64,000 bases of DNA, from assembly GCA_012934845.2 (NCBI GenBank), contig WNNJ02003641.1, forward strand, positions 354,339 through 418,338. Direction: 5' to 3'. Positions 22,255 to 33,800 of this stretch are shown in pieces; the stretch's first letter is position 1; the number at the start of each line of letters is the position of its first letter. Under the pieces are notes generated by a model. It was not told where the DNA came from, made no database searches, and worked only from the letters and a program-made list of their open reading frames with translations. The stretch is from Pomphorhynchus laevis. Taxonomy: Eukaryota > Acanthocephala > Palaeacanthocephala > Echinorhynchida > Pomphorhynchidae. The translations under genes and the position numbers were made by a program.

Positions 22255-24140
22255 TATATTATTTATTAGTGGAGAGAGTGAAGAAAATATTTATTTAATC
22301 TCGAATTTTCAATAGCCTACTGCTATCTAAAAGTTCAAAAAGGTAAAAGATGATCCTACCTTAAAAAGACAAGCTAAATACAATAGATTTCTTAGAAAAT
22401 TACATAGAGGAGAAACTCAGTGAATCAATGCTAAATAGGTTTATTTCAAGGAACTCGAAGCCTGGTTTTATGTACATTTTGCCGAAAGTCCATAAAACAG
22501 TTCATTCTGTCAGACTCATAATTGCAACTTACAGTACATATTCTTATGTAGTAAGTACTTATTAATAAACTAAGCGATGAACATTTTTTTCGTGTCGGAG
22601 ATGGAATGCAGTTCGCAAAACGTATGCAGAATATTGACATCTCCAATAAAATAATGATTTCAATTGATGTAAAATCTCTATTTACAAATATCCCGTTGTT
22701 AGCATTAGCTTAGCATCTGAATTTCTAATGAATACAGAATTTGGGAAACATTTAAGCATATGTGATTGCATAACTCTACTTAAATTATGCACAACAAATA
22801 TTAATTTTCAATTTGAAAATGAAATGTATGAGCAAGTTGACGGATTGTCTATGGGTAATCCCCTAGCTCCAATACTCGCTGAATAATATATGAGGAAATG
22901 GGAAGCTGCACATTTAAAGGATATGAAATATATTCACACCTGGCTTAGGTATGTGGATGATGCTTTTGTTCTTTAAAAGGAACCGTTTGACCCGGATTGT
23001 TTTTTGGATATATTAAATAGTGCTGATATAAATATTCAGTGGACATTAACGAAGGAAGAAGGTGGTACATTATCCTTTCTTGATGTAAAGATTATTAGAT
23101 CTCCTGCAAACAAAGTAGAAACTGAGGTTTCCCAAAAAATTAGTGAGTACCCTAATGTTGTAAGCTTGGAAAGTAATGTTCCTAGAAATTGGAAAATTTC
23201 TGCAGCTTTATCACTGTTCTTGAGATCAAATGCAATCTGTTCTAGTGTAAATCTCAAATCGAAAAGGGATGATGTAATTAAGATAAGTCTTATAAGTAGT
23301 AGATATCCGACTTGGGCTATCAAAAATCATACTTCATGGGAACTAGGGCAAAATTGATAGGCCCAAAACTTGAAACAAAATATCTAGGTATACCCTATAT
23401 TAATGATAAATAGAACGGCAAAACGATCAATCACATTAAACGTTCTAAAAATGGCACCCCCAGCATTGCCATATATAATCAAAAAATGCCCAAACTAAAA
23501 AATATATTTAAACAGAAACTTAATTTTAACAAGGATGGTGTTGTATATAAAATTCCTTGTGATTGTTGTAATAAGATCTATATTGGCCAATCAGGACAAG
23601 GATTGTCTAAGCGTATTGACCAACATAGATACTCGATTAAGAAAGGAACGGGATCTGGGGCTGTAATAGACCACTCCTTGAACAGTAACCATATCATAGA
23701 TTTTGAAAAAAGTCAAGTTATTTCAGTAGAAAACAACGCTTTAGAAAGAAAAATACAAGAAGCTTATTTTATGCATAAAAATAAAAATATAATGATGCCC
23801 AATAATAAACATATTGAATTAATAACAAATATTTTATAATTATAATGATTTGTAATGGTTTTTTGCATTATTTTGTTCGCTGTTTTTATGTATATTTTTC
23901 TTGTAATTATTAATAAGGAGCACATCTAGTTATTTGATCCGCTACTCATTATAAAACGTACAATTGACGTCTTTGTTCTGCCGCGCGAAACGAAGTATGC
24001 AGTTGACAGCTTTGAAAATATTTAAATTGTAAAAATATTTTTTGTAACATTTACTCCTGATGATGATAGCAGTTGGCTATTGAAAATTCGAGATTAAATA
24101 AATATTTTCCTCACTCTCTCCACTAATAAATAATCCAATA
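22255..24140 (+). mobile_element. Penelope-like element with GIY-YIG endonuclease
   Basis: Encodes a Penelope-type RT: KPGFMYILPKVHK near 22460, SIDVKSLFTNIP near 22660, VDGLSMGNPLAPILAE near 22830 and WLRYVDDAFVL near 22945. A C-terminal GIY-YIG nuclease follows at 23486-23839 (VYKIPCDCCNKIYIGQSGQG, then KRIDQHRYS and RKIQEAYFM). The element is bounded by a 70-base sequence in inverted orientation: ATTTATTAGTGGAGAGAGTG at 22260 and CACTCTCTCCACTAATAAAT at 24112. The 3' end has CTGATGATGATAGCAGTTGG followed by CTATTGAAAA, a hammerhead-like core as known from such elements. Several breaks make it non-functional; size is near the 2-3 kb usual for compact members. Confidence 0.85.
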
Positions 24141-24689
24141 TGAGTGAACAATCAATTTATAATATAAAAAATATTTTATCTTAAAACTATTTTGTCTAGA
24201 ACCCTTAATAATCAAACCCCGCATGAAAGAAAACAGTACTGCCGACGATGTGACTAAAAATAATAAATTTTTAAATTTATTATTTTAAAAAATTAAAAAA
24301 ATAAATAATAAAAATTATTTATTTAATAAAAATAAATTTATTCGTATTTTACCACAAAATTTTGTTAATATGTTAATATTAAACAAAAAAGATGTGCTAT
24401 TATGTAAAGATCATGAGAAATTATAAATTGTTAATTGAAGCTTAAAAATTTAAACTTTATCACATAATTTAATAAACAACAAAATAAAAATTACATAATC
24501 TTAGACAGGGTTGATAACCTCACAAATTAAACCTCACGAATTAATTAGCGATTGATACTTACGAATCAATCGTGAATTAGAACTAAAATCAACTTCAATT
24601 TGAGGTTATAATTCCATCGAAAAATGAAATATGAAATATCTAAAGATATTAATATCTAAACATATATAAATATCTAAACATATCTTTAG
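24141..24689. other. AT-rich spacer
   Basis: Nothing recognised beyond TTTAGATAT-type short repeats starting near 24630. Confidence 0.5.
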
Positions 24690-24825
24690 ATATGAAATAT
24701 CTAAAGATATTTCATATCTTTAGCAAGTCAGCTATATTATAAATTGATTGTTCACTCATATTGGATTATTTATTAGTGGAGAGAGTGAAGAAAATATTTA
24801 TTTAATCTCGAATTTTCAATAATAA
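24690..24825. repeat. Solo terminal sequence of the Penelope-like element
   Basis: ATATCTAAAGATATTTCATA palindromic tract, GCAAGTCAGCTATATTATAA, then GATTGTTCACTCATATTGGA and the terminal ATTTATTAGTGGAGAGAGTG. The same sequence in reverse lies at 25965-26097. Confidence 0.75.
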
Positions 24826-24889
24826 TATATACAATATAATGATATTATATTGTAATAATATTTTAGTTATTTATTTAAGTTTTCTTAAT

Positions 24890-25467
24890 TATTTTTAATT
24901 TTTATTTGTTTAAAACTCAATTTTTATATTATCTAAACTTTAAATCAGCTTCAACTTCACTAATTTAATTGGAATCTGTAAATATTTAAAATTTATGATA
25001 TAAATTTCTAAAAACTTACCGTTTAGTAAACGCAAATATTGCTGTTTTTAATATTTTTGGTAAATATCAATAATCTTTAACTTCACTAATTTAATTTGAA
25101 TATGCATATATGATCGAAGATTCTCATTGATATGTGCATTTTTCATAATAGCCAAACTTGTTTGACATTGAAATGCGTAACAAAACTGTCATTTGAATTG
25201 TATGGTTAAACTCACATTTCATATGTAATTAATTATTTTAACAGTATTTACTTATATAGTGCTTGGCATTGGAAATGGTAAATATGTTGAAATGTCAAGT
25301 TTTAATAATGTCCAATCAGTCGCATTTCAAACACTTGCAACGCTAATGTCATTTTATTTTGACAATGAGAATAGGAGGAGTTAATGCTGTAAGTGGATAC
25401 GCAATGTTGACTTTGAATAGAAGGAAAATATATTCATTTATGAGTAAATGCAAGCCAGAACTAGAAT
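24890..25467 (+). repeat. Copy 2 of the 0.6-kb direct duplication
   Basis: See copy 1 at 20640. Copy 2 breaks off after GCAAGCCAGAACTAG at 25467, and a short AATACATTCAAAGCTT duplication (25468 and 25485) marks the junction with the F-BAR-like exon region. Confidence 0.75.
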
Positions 25468-25516
25468 ACATTCAAAGCTTTAAATACATTCAAAGCTTCT
25501 AATTAAAATTTGTTAC

Positions 25517-25720
25517 CTTAAAGTCAATATTTTGTTTATCGTGATAACTCTTTGTCATTCTTTCCATACCCGATTCCATTGCCTTTCTCTATTTGGCATA
25601 GGATTCTAAAATTGTTTTAATGGGTTTCACAATATCGTCGTTCAGTGAATTGGAGAACAGCCTATGGTTTTCAGCTTCTGAATCGAATTCTACAGCTAAT
25701 TCGTGATATGCATTCGACAT
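25517..25720 (-). pseudogene. Exon-like fragment resembling an F-BAR domain protein
   Basis: Minus-strand reading from ATG 25720-25718 gives 68 codons: MSNAYHELAVEFDSEAENHR, LFSNSLNDDIVKPIKTILES, YAK, stop, RKAMESGMERMTKSYHDKQ and onward, ending in a donor-like AAG|GTAAC at 25517. The pattern of helix with H..FS..L..DIVKPI, then K...ES..E...K.Y, resembles F-BAR (FCH) membrane-curving domains. The in-frame TAG suggests a dead captured exon, though the rest of the frame is clean. No neighbouring exon was found. The fold assignment is by eye only. Confidence 0.35.
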
Positions 25721-25844
25721 TGTTCTTAATAATTGTGATTGTTTATTTTACCAAAATTATAATTTTAAATATTTAAAAATATATTATTGAATGTATTTAT
25801 TATTTTTGAATTATGCGCACTTTTAGATTATTGATTAATAAAAA

Positions 25845-26100
25845 ATATTATATTATAAATTGATTGTTCACTCATATTGGATTATTTATTAGTGGAGAGA
25901 GTGAAGAAAATATTTATTTAATCTCGAATTTTCAATAGCCTACTGCTATCATTATCAGGAGTTGAAAATTGAAAATTCGAGATTAAATAAATATTTTCTT
26001 CACTCTCTCCACTAATAAATAATCCAATATGAGTGAACAATCAATTTATAATATAGCTGACTTGCTAAAGATATGAAATATCTTTAGATATTTCACATCT
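25845..26100. repeat. Palindrome of Penelope-like terminal sequences
   Basis: Two terminal sequences in head-to-head arrangement: GATTGTTCACTCATATTGGA... leading to CTCGAATTTTCAATAGCCTA, then a short spacer TGCTATCATTATCAGGAG, then the full reverse order ending TTATAATATAGC and ATATCTTTAGATATTTCA. The arms are about 85 bases and almost perfect. No coding sequence lies between them. Confidence 0.8.
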
Positions 26101-26149
26101 TATTTCTTTATCTTATTTTAGACAAATAAAAGTTGTTCCGATGGTAGGT

Positions 26150-26450
26150 AATAGTAGCCCAATGGGAGTTCACAGGAGCTCAATTATAGCTGATTATTTT
26201 TAAGCTTTATAGAATATGAATTTGTTTATAACGGTTTAAAAAAATCTAAATTATATAAATATATGAAATATATGTTTCGATACATTGATGATATATGTGT
26301 ATTTAATTCTAATAATTTTTATTCAATTAGTGAGCACATTTATCCAAAAAGCCTTATTCTTAACAAAACCAATATTAATGATAAAGAAGGTGTGTATCTT
26401 GATATGAACATGTATATATTAAGAGTGTTAATGATGACTACATATTAAAT
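26150..26450 (+). mobile_element. YIDD-family reverse transcriptase fragment
   Basis: MKYMFRYIDDICVFNSNNFY from 26263, then SEHIYPKSLILNKTNINDKE and YLDMNMY. This is the intact version of the RYIDD active site and the following IYP and FLDM-like blocks. It lacks the upstream IPMGT block except for decayed sequence near 26130-26210 (GCTGATTATTTTTAAGCTTT). Confidence 0.65.
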
Positions 26451-26520
26451 AACGCTGCTAACGAGAGGTTTATTACAGGCATTTGGACTACCTTTTTAAT
26501 CGTTCTCTGAATGTCCAATA

Positions 26521-26597
26521 GATGTCAATATGTGTCAATAGATGTTAATATGTGTCAATAGGTGTTAATATGTGTCTATAGGTGTCAAAATATGCCA
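26521..26597. repeat. 20-bp minisatellite, nearly four units
   Basis: Units GATGTCAATATGTGTCAATA, GATGTTAATATGTGTCAATA, GGTGTTAATATGTGTCTATA and a partial GGTGTCAAAATATG. Confidence 0.85.
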
Positions 26598-26884
26598 CAT
26601 TGCATTTGGCCCTGTTAAAACCCAATTAATGAAACCAATAATAATTAGGGGGCATATAATATATAATATATATTATTATAATAATATAATAATTTATTTT
26701 TGAATGAGAACATTCAGAGAAATCTACATTTATTTCATGTTATTCAAATTTGAATTTCAACCTCATCATAGCATAATTTAGGTATTTAATTTTAGATTCA
26801 AAATAAAAGTTGTATTGTAAATCTGAAAATCTAAGTGTATATAAACAAACTTCATTAATAAATGTATAGATAACATTAATATAG

Positions 26885-27190
26885 CCGGACTTTAAAATAA
26901 TTCTAAAAGTAAAGAAATAATAGGGTCAGATTTAAGTAAATATATTCCTAAAATAAGGTATAAACTCCTACCACCATTAGAACAAAAAATTTGTAATTAT
27001 AATAAAGAATTAAAATCAATGCGTAACGAGAATATTAGAAACATAATGGAAACAGAATGCAATTGTAAAAGTCTTAGTTTTGATAAAATAAATGAACATA
27101 TATGTACCCATAATCTAGAATTAATTAAAAATTGTGACAATTTCATTGGATATAATAAAGTCTTGATAAACACTACAGTTTTTCTTGTAC
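26885..27190 (+). mobile_element. Probable N-terminal part of the YIDD-family element
   Basis: Open reading gives SDLSKYIPKIRYKLLPPLEQ, KICNYNKELKSMRN, then CNCKSLSFDKINEHICTHNL and ELIKNC. The C-x-C...H..T.DL..I.N block is one I associate with the same RT family. It lies just upstream of the first Prospero coding exon and could be confused with a 5' exon, but its codon usage and motif do not fit one. Confidence 0.45.
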
Positions 27191-27300
27191 TTTAATAACT
27201 CTGAATGGGCTAGACTTGAGAAATCAGATTTATCAGCTTCTTAATAGTGGAATGAAACTAACTTGGAATAAAATTCGATCAAGTAAATTTGCTGCCTCTA

Positions 27301-27864
27301 ATGAAATGCGATGTGGATGATTGTAGCACTCATAATCATGAAACTATTCTTAAACGAAAGTTGAGTTGTTTTGATGACGATCTATACTTGTCGGATTCAC
27401 CAGGTGCAGAAAAAAGAGTTTGTAAAGAGAACGATGGTACTTCGCCCCCGAACTGTTGTGTTAGAACATTAGAAAGATTTTATAAGCAATTTCAAGCTGA
27501 AATAGCAAACTATACAAGTTCGTTCATTCAACAAGCGTTGTGGTTTCTGCCTCAAGCAGCATTGACACAAGCTCCGATTAACGCGCCAAACCTATTTCAT
27601 CAACTTCCACACCTAATATCCAATGCAGTGGCGGCGCAGCAGTTTGCAAACGACTCACAAAACATACCAAATCCGTTTGTGATTTCATCCTTTAATGATC
27701 AAAAGTTGTATGAAATTAGAAACCGAAAGCGGAAGGCGAAGGTTACCGATGGACAGATCAGATGCAAGATTCGAAGATCTGAAGATGTCATGTATAAAAT
27801 GGGTGATAAATTATCACCAGAGAATGTGCACTGTAGAACTGAAACGTCGATAACATCTAACGAG
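27301..27864 (+). CDS. pros: pros exon 1 (or first visible coding exon)
   Basis: 188 codons from ATG 27301, preceded in frame by a stop at 27259-27261, so either translation starts here or a splice acceptor lies at about 27262-27300 (GATCAAG at 27277-27283 is a weak candidate). It is rich in Ser, Asn and Asp, with a basic RNRKRKAK nuclear-localisation-like stretch at residues 140-147 and a Cys-rich patch [14 protein letters not shown] near residues 51-64. It ends AACGAG|GTATAT, phase 0. The open frame runs on into the intron for some 50 bases, which should not be mistaken for coding. Confidence 0.7.
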
Positions 27865-30800
27865 GTATATTTTGATTATCACAAAATTAACTTTAAAGGT
27901 TTTACTAATTTTTTATAGACCTTCCATTGACATTTTAATATGTTGAAACTGAAATTAAATTTTTTATTAATTAATAAGCTTAGCATAAGCATAAAATATT
28001 AATTTATGACGATATTATGCTCAATCAGAAATATAGCAAATATGGCCGATATTATGTTCAATCAGATAATAATAAATATTAATAAATTAAATTTAAAATG
28101 CTTTAATTAATAAGATAATTCTATTTAAATATTTCAACGAATTAAATCAAAATTTGTGTTGTACAGTAAAATCAATTATAAACATGTAACCAATTATAAG
28201 AGAAGTAAAACAATTTAATTGGTCATTTGTAATAATGAATGATTCTTAGAAATATATCTGTTCTGATCTGTATTTTAACTATTTAGGGACGATCAGGTGT
28301 AATTCGAAGTTAACAAGATTATTATATTTTACTAGTAACTACTAACATTTTCAGTATTTGGAAGCCAATTTATGATTTTTTGAATATACTAGTAGTTACT
28401 AAAGAAATATAATAATTTTGTTGACTTTCAATTACATCTGATCGTTCCTGAATCTTTAATGAAAGATTCATGAAATTGCTTAAATAATTTTAACAACTTA
28501 TGATTTAAATTTAAGGCCTATTTATGACCTATTACAAAAATATTTCAAATAAAATTTATGAACAAAACAATGCCACAACTGTATAGCGTCTTTTATAACC
28601 TCGTTTTAATTTTATCAAATAGATAAAAGCACTAATATACTTTGTATTTTATTCATTTAATGGACAATTTTTGTCTATTTTGGGCTGCTGATTAAATACT
28701 TATATATAAGCTGTTGTTCAAATACATCCAATTAAAGTTCAAAGCCGGCTCAATATAAGTAAATTTTAAATTTTATGTTTTCATTTGTTATTTAATATTT
28801 TTGTGTAAGCAGATTCCATTGTTTTTAAAAATTTAACAAATTGAGAAAAGTCAACGAAAAATTTATTGTTACAAATTTTACGTTGACTTCTCTTCATTTA
28901 TTCAATATTTCATATTTAGAATTTATTAAAATAATCTTATCTCAATATATTAATTTATGACCAATATTATGTTCAATAAGAATATGACAGATATATCACA
29001 TTTCTTCGTCTCTTATACAAAATTAAATAGTTTTCACCATATCATATTATATTAATTTAAAATTGCAGTTTTTTATAATGCCTTTCTCTCTGGTCAGGTA
29101 TTTATTGTTAAAGTAGCCAATTGCTGCTCAGCTATTATCAATGTATTATGTCGTTGAATGACACCTCTGTATGGAATCAAGAAGTCGAGTATTGTAAGGA
29201 AGAACATATAAGATTTTATTTTAAGATAAAATCGTAAAATCGTAATATAAAACGTAAGTTGCTTCAAACCTGGTTTAAATAAACAGAACTACGCTACATT
29301 TCAATATTGATGAACCTAATAGATCAGCGGTATTAGCTACTGATATAATATCTACGTTTCATGTCTGTCCTTCATATGTTGGCTGACGATAGTATACACG
29401 TCTGTTGTATCACTAATGCACTGAATGTAATACTTTTTATTTAACATGTTGAAACTGAAATTACATTTTTTATCAATCAATAAGCTTAGCATAAGCATAA
29501 AATATTAATTTATGACGATATTATGCTCAGTCAGAATATAACCAATATGGTCGATATTGTGTTCAATCAGAATAACCAATATGGTCGATATTATGCTCAA
29601 TCAATATCCAAAACAATTCATTTGCAATTTATTTTCTTCCATTTAGCAATAGCAACAATTTTACAAATTATTTCAAATTATTATATTATATTTTTATCAC
29701 TTTTTAGCTTGCAGACAAAAAATGCTGTCTGGTGTTAACCTCTTGTCATCTGCGAAAGGCCAAGCTAATGTTTCTATATACGCGTTATCCAAATTCACAG
29801 ACTATTAGAGAATGTTTCTCGGATGTTTATTTCACAAAATCGAATACGTCTCAGTTGATTAAATGGTTCAGTAATTTTAGGTAATGCCTAAATTCAATCA
29901 AGATTTATTTAAAAATCTAAACAAAATAAATATGTAAATATTACTTTATACGATTTTGCTTTTAGTGGAATAAAGTCATCACTATTTTGAGAAATATATT
30001 ACTTAAAAATTAGCATTTTGATTTAAGTAATTTTAATTTTTTAATATTATTAAATTAATAAATTATTACAAATTATTTTAGAACATATTTTGAAATTGTT
30101 ATTTCACCAAAATGTGTTACTAAACTGCTTATTTATGCTATATCAAATCAGCAATAATTAATTTATTAGCTATAGTCAAGTAAACAGTTGTTTAAGATAA
30201 AGATCAATTGATAGGATTTAATATTTATCTATTAGAATTTTATCCCAATAGATATGATTAAAGCAGCGAGTAGATTAAAAAACAGTCATCAAACTTTCAA
30301 TCATAACATGTTTAATTATATAATCAGAATTTGTGTCGTCAACTTAGCCTTTCAAAGTTTGTTTTTAAATTTTTGACTATAAAAAGTTTATTACAATTTG
30401 AATTAAGATCCAAAATGTATATGGCTAATTTTTAAAACACTTTACTTGTTAAGTATGCAAAATATACTTCACTTGGAATTGGAAAATGTTAACTTAACAT
30501 TGTGTACGACGAAATAATTCAATGGTGCCTGAATCTTTTTAAATTACAGAAGTGTGGTACGAGCAAGGAATTTCTTGGTCTGATTACAATGTGTTTCGAT
30601 AACGTTAATATTTTTCGAAATTTATTTGAAAATGGCCATTGGGCTATGTCAAATTATTTTGCAGAGAATTTCGACACGGAAAGTTAACATAACTATGAAA
30701 ACCCTGGAAATGAGAATACCACTTTGGAGAGGGGGAAACTTAATGAGTTACGAGCAGAAGCACGATTTTTACAAAAGTGTCGGGTAAGTGTACTAAATAG

Positions 30801-33800
30801 ATGTAAATAAGCCCACATCAAATATAAAGGCTGTTAAGCTTATTAAATCTGGAAAAATCAGCAAAGCGTCGCGATTATTAAAACAACAGTCTGGTGGTGA
30901 AATATTTTATTGGGAACGAAAATCGACGGTATTACCGAGCTTCAGAAGCTAAGAAAGCTTTATCCTATTAACACGTCGGCTTCTGTCAGCCTGTTGCTTA
31001 TGAATAGGTTGAACGGATGCCTCACTGGGACATCATGCCTCACGATTTTATGATTTGACAGAAGAAATTGTAACATCAGCAAAATAAACATCGGATTTGC
31101 GGGTCCGTATGGAATACAAACCGATAGTTGGAGGCACTTTCTTACATCATTTGGTATTAGCTTATACCTTCTAGCTGACAAGCTATGTGAATCAAACAGT
31201 AAGCCGTTTGATTCCATTAAACAAAATGCCTGGTGTCAGACCAATTGGAATCGGTGTTCATTCAGTCCGAACAGCGTTTGAAAAATCAGTTGACCGTTTT
31301 TGTGCTATTGTTAGATGCAATAAACGCATTTGATTGTGTTAAGAGATAAATGTCTCTAACAAGCATGAAATATATTTGCCTAGCTTTATCGACGATTTTA
31401 AATAACACGTATGGCAACCATCAAGTTTCACTGTCGATGATATTTCGCTATTGTCTGCCGAAGAATTCACAAGGGCACATCTAATTGCTATAGCTGCTTA
31501 CGCTGCTGCATCAATGCCCCTCATGGACAGATTGAGCAAGATTTCATTTGGAGCAACCCTCCGAGGTGTGCAGACGATAGAGCGTATCCAGGAAAAATCG
31601 ATAACCTCTTAAAAGTTTGGAAATATGTCAAGCAGTTGGGCCCGTATTATGGACACTTCTTAAATCCTACAAAATGCACACTTCTGACACACGACGTAGA
31701 GCTGGAGATTAGTCTAAAGAGATTTGCAGACGAGGCCGTACCTATATTTAAAGATGGTGCGAAATACTTATGAAGCTTTATTGGGACCGGTGAATACGTG
31801 AATTTACGAGTTAAAGAAACGATCGCCGATTGGAAGAAGTCACTTGATCAGTTTCTTGAGATAGTATAAATCAATGCATTATCGGCGTGTATTCTATTGA
31901 CAACAGCATTTCAGCACCAGACTTATATATCAAGAACTTGTCAACCAACAAGCGGTTGGTTTGAAAACCTTCGTTCGCTGCTGTTCGAGCACTTATTACC
32001 TCATATGTTAGGAACCGGACCGATTGGGGAAGAATTGAATAGGAATATGGAGTACTGATTACACTTTCGTTCAAATTTGGTGGACTCGGAATTTATAACC
32101 CAATCGAAAGAGGAAATGTAGATTACGTGAACTCGTTAAGGATATTTGAGCTTAATGGGAATGGTTGTCAACAATCTGTTCTTCTGGAAATCTACGAGAT
32201 TTGTTGAATCACTTTCGACATTACAATTTTAGCAGATGGGCTTATATTTCATCAGATCTCATCCAATCCTCAGAGAGATATCTTGTTTCGATTCTTAAAA
32301 ACGCAAGTACATCTAAAGCTTCGGCATGACTGAGTCCAGCATATCATCAAAGGGGTACATTCCTAACTTCCAGGGAGTTTCAAGACGCTGTTGCAGTGCG
32401 ATATGGCAGGTAACTCAATCCATTGACAAATAAGTGCCCTTGTGGTGCCTGGTTTGATATCACGCATGCCCTGTCATGCCCGACTAGATGATTTAATTTT
32501 GTCCGTCACAATATTGTAATCGATGAAATATTTAAATGTTTATACACGTTTGGTAAGTGCGTAATAAAAGAGCCCAAACTTAATCATGTACCTCAATCTG
32601 TTGAATTCGATAACAATACAACATTGTGAGATAGAGATGCAAGGGCAGATATTTCTTGCCACGGCTTTTTTTGAGAATGATACTGACAGGTATTCCATGG
32701 ATAAATGCGTTTTTAACTCTTTGGCTATGTCGTACTTCCTATCTCGAATATCCGACCCCTTCAAATACCACGAAAATCGCAAAAATGCAAAACATTACGA
32801 TAAAGTATCTTGACATTTATAGCAAAGGCTGTTTTAATATCAATAAAGATGAAACCTTATGCATGTCGAAACTAGACATGGAACAACTAATGATCATACA
32901 AAATCAGATATAACTTTCAAAGTCTAAAAATGATAACAATATAAAGGCTTATTTGCGTGTAACCCGTAAATTGTAACTTTATGATATCAAAAATAAATTT
33001 TGTTTTTTTAAAAGAGAGAAATAAATTTTATTTTCTAAAATGAGAGAAATAAATTTTGTTTTTTTTTGATAGAGAGAAATTTATTCAAATAACTTGAATA
33101 ATTATTATTAATAATATAATTTAATATTAATGATATATTTTTATTTATAACTTGTAAGGATTGAAATTGCGGTGATATAAAATTATAATTTTAATACAAA
33201 AATCTTACTTCAATCACTTCAATTACAATGGGCAGCGAAAAATCAGAAAATATGGCGAGCGAATATCGAGATTTGAGAGGTCAAGTTTCTTCACGTTGGT
33301 TTTTGCGACTAACTGTGGTGATGGTGATACAACTATCAAGATATAAGAAGAATGTGCTACCTTTAATCGGAGAAATCTGCACGTTCATACAACGAATGTA
33401 TTCGGGACTTGAGAATTAAAATTGGGTTTGAACTTGCAAGGGCAGCATCATTACAGATTCGGAGCACCCCATATTCTCGAGAACACGTGAAAATCCCATA
33501 TCAAAGGTTTAGAGAGTATGGGGCGGATCGGGAGTGACTGGGTGCAAAGTGGAGAAGGTGTTTCTTTGACCACTTTTCTATTATTGCCCGCTATGCGACC
33601 TTTTATTACATTTAAAAGGTTTTCACTTTGAATTCTAATAATAAATAATCAAGTGATTGAAATCACTTGATTTTTATATTGAATTTTTTGATTTTAATAT
33701 TAAAATCATTTAAGCAATATATTTGTTGCAATTCAATTAGAAAATTCAATTTAAAAATTCAATTGTATTTCATACTATAAATTAATTATAAATAAAGAAA

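Larger units (their letters stand above)
27865..29707 (+). other. pros intron 1
   Basis: 1,843 bases, GT to AG. It holds a duplicated repeat (27937-28085 and 29444-29605), a 165-base foldback (28284-28452) and otherwise plain AT-rich DNA. An extra small exon cannot be excluded. Confidence 0.7.

Noticed and set aside
26521-26597. CRISPR-like short repeats
   Set aside because: Contiguous 20-bp minisatellite without spacers.
26885-27190. Extra 5' exon of the Prospero gene
   Set aside because: The reading matches a block of the YIDD-type RT family, not a Prospero N-terminus, and no donor fits.
29523-29738. 71-codon frame ending at the homeobox exon
   Set aside because: Out of frame with the homeodomain and made of an intronic minisatellite.
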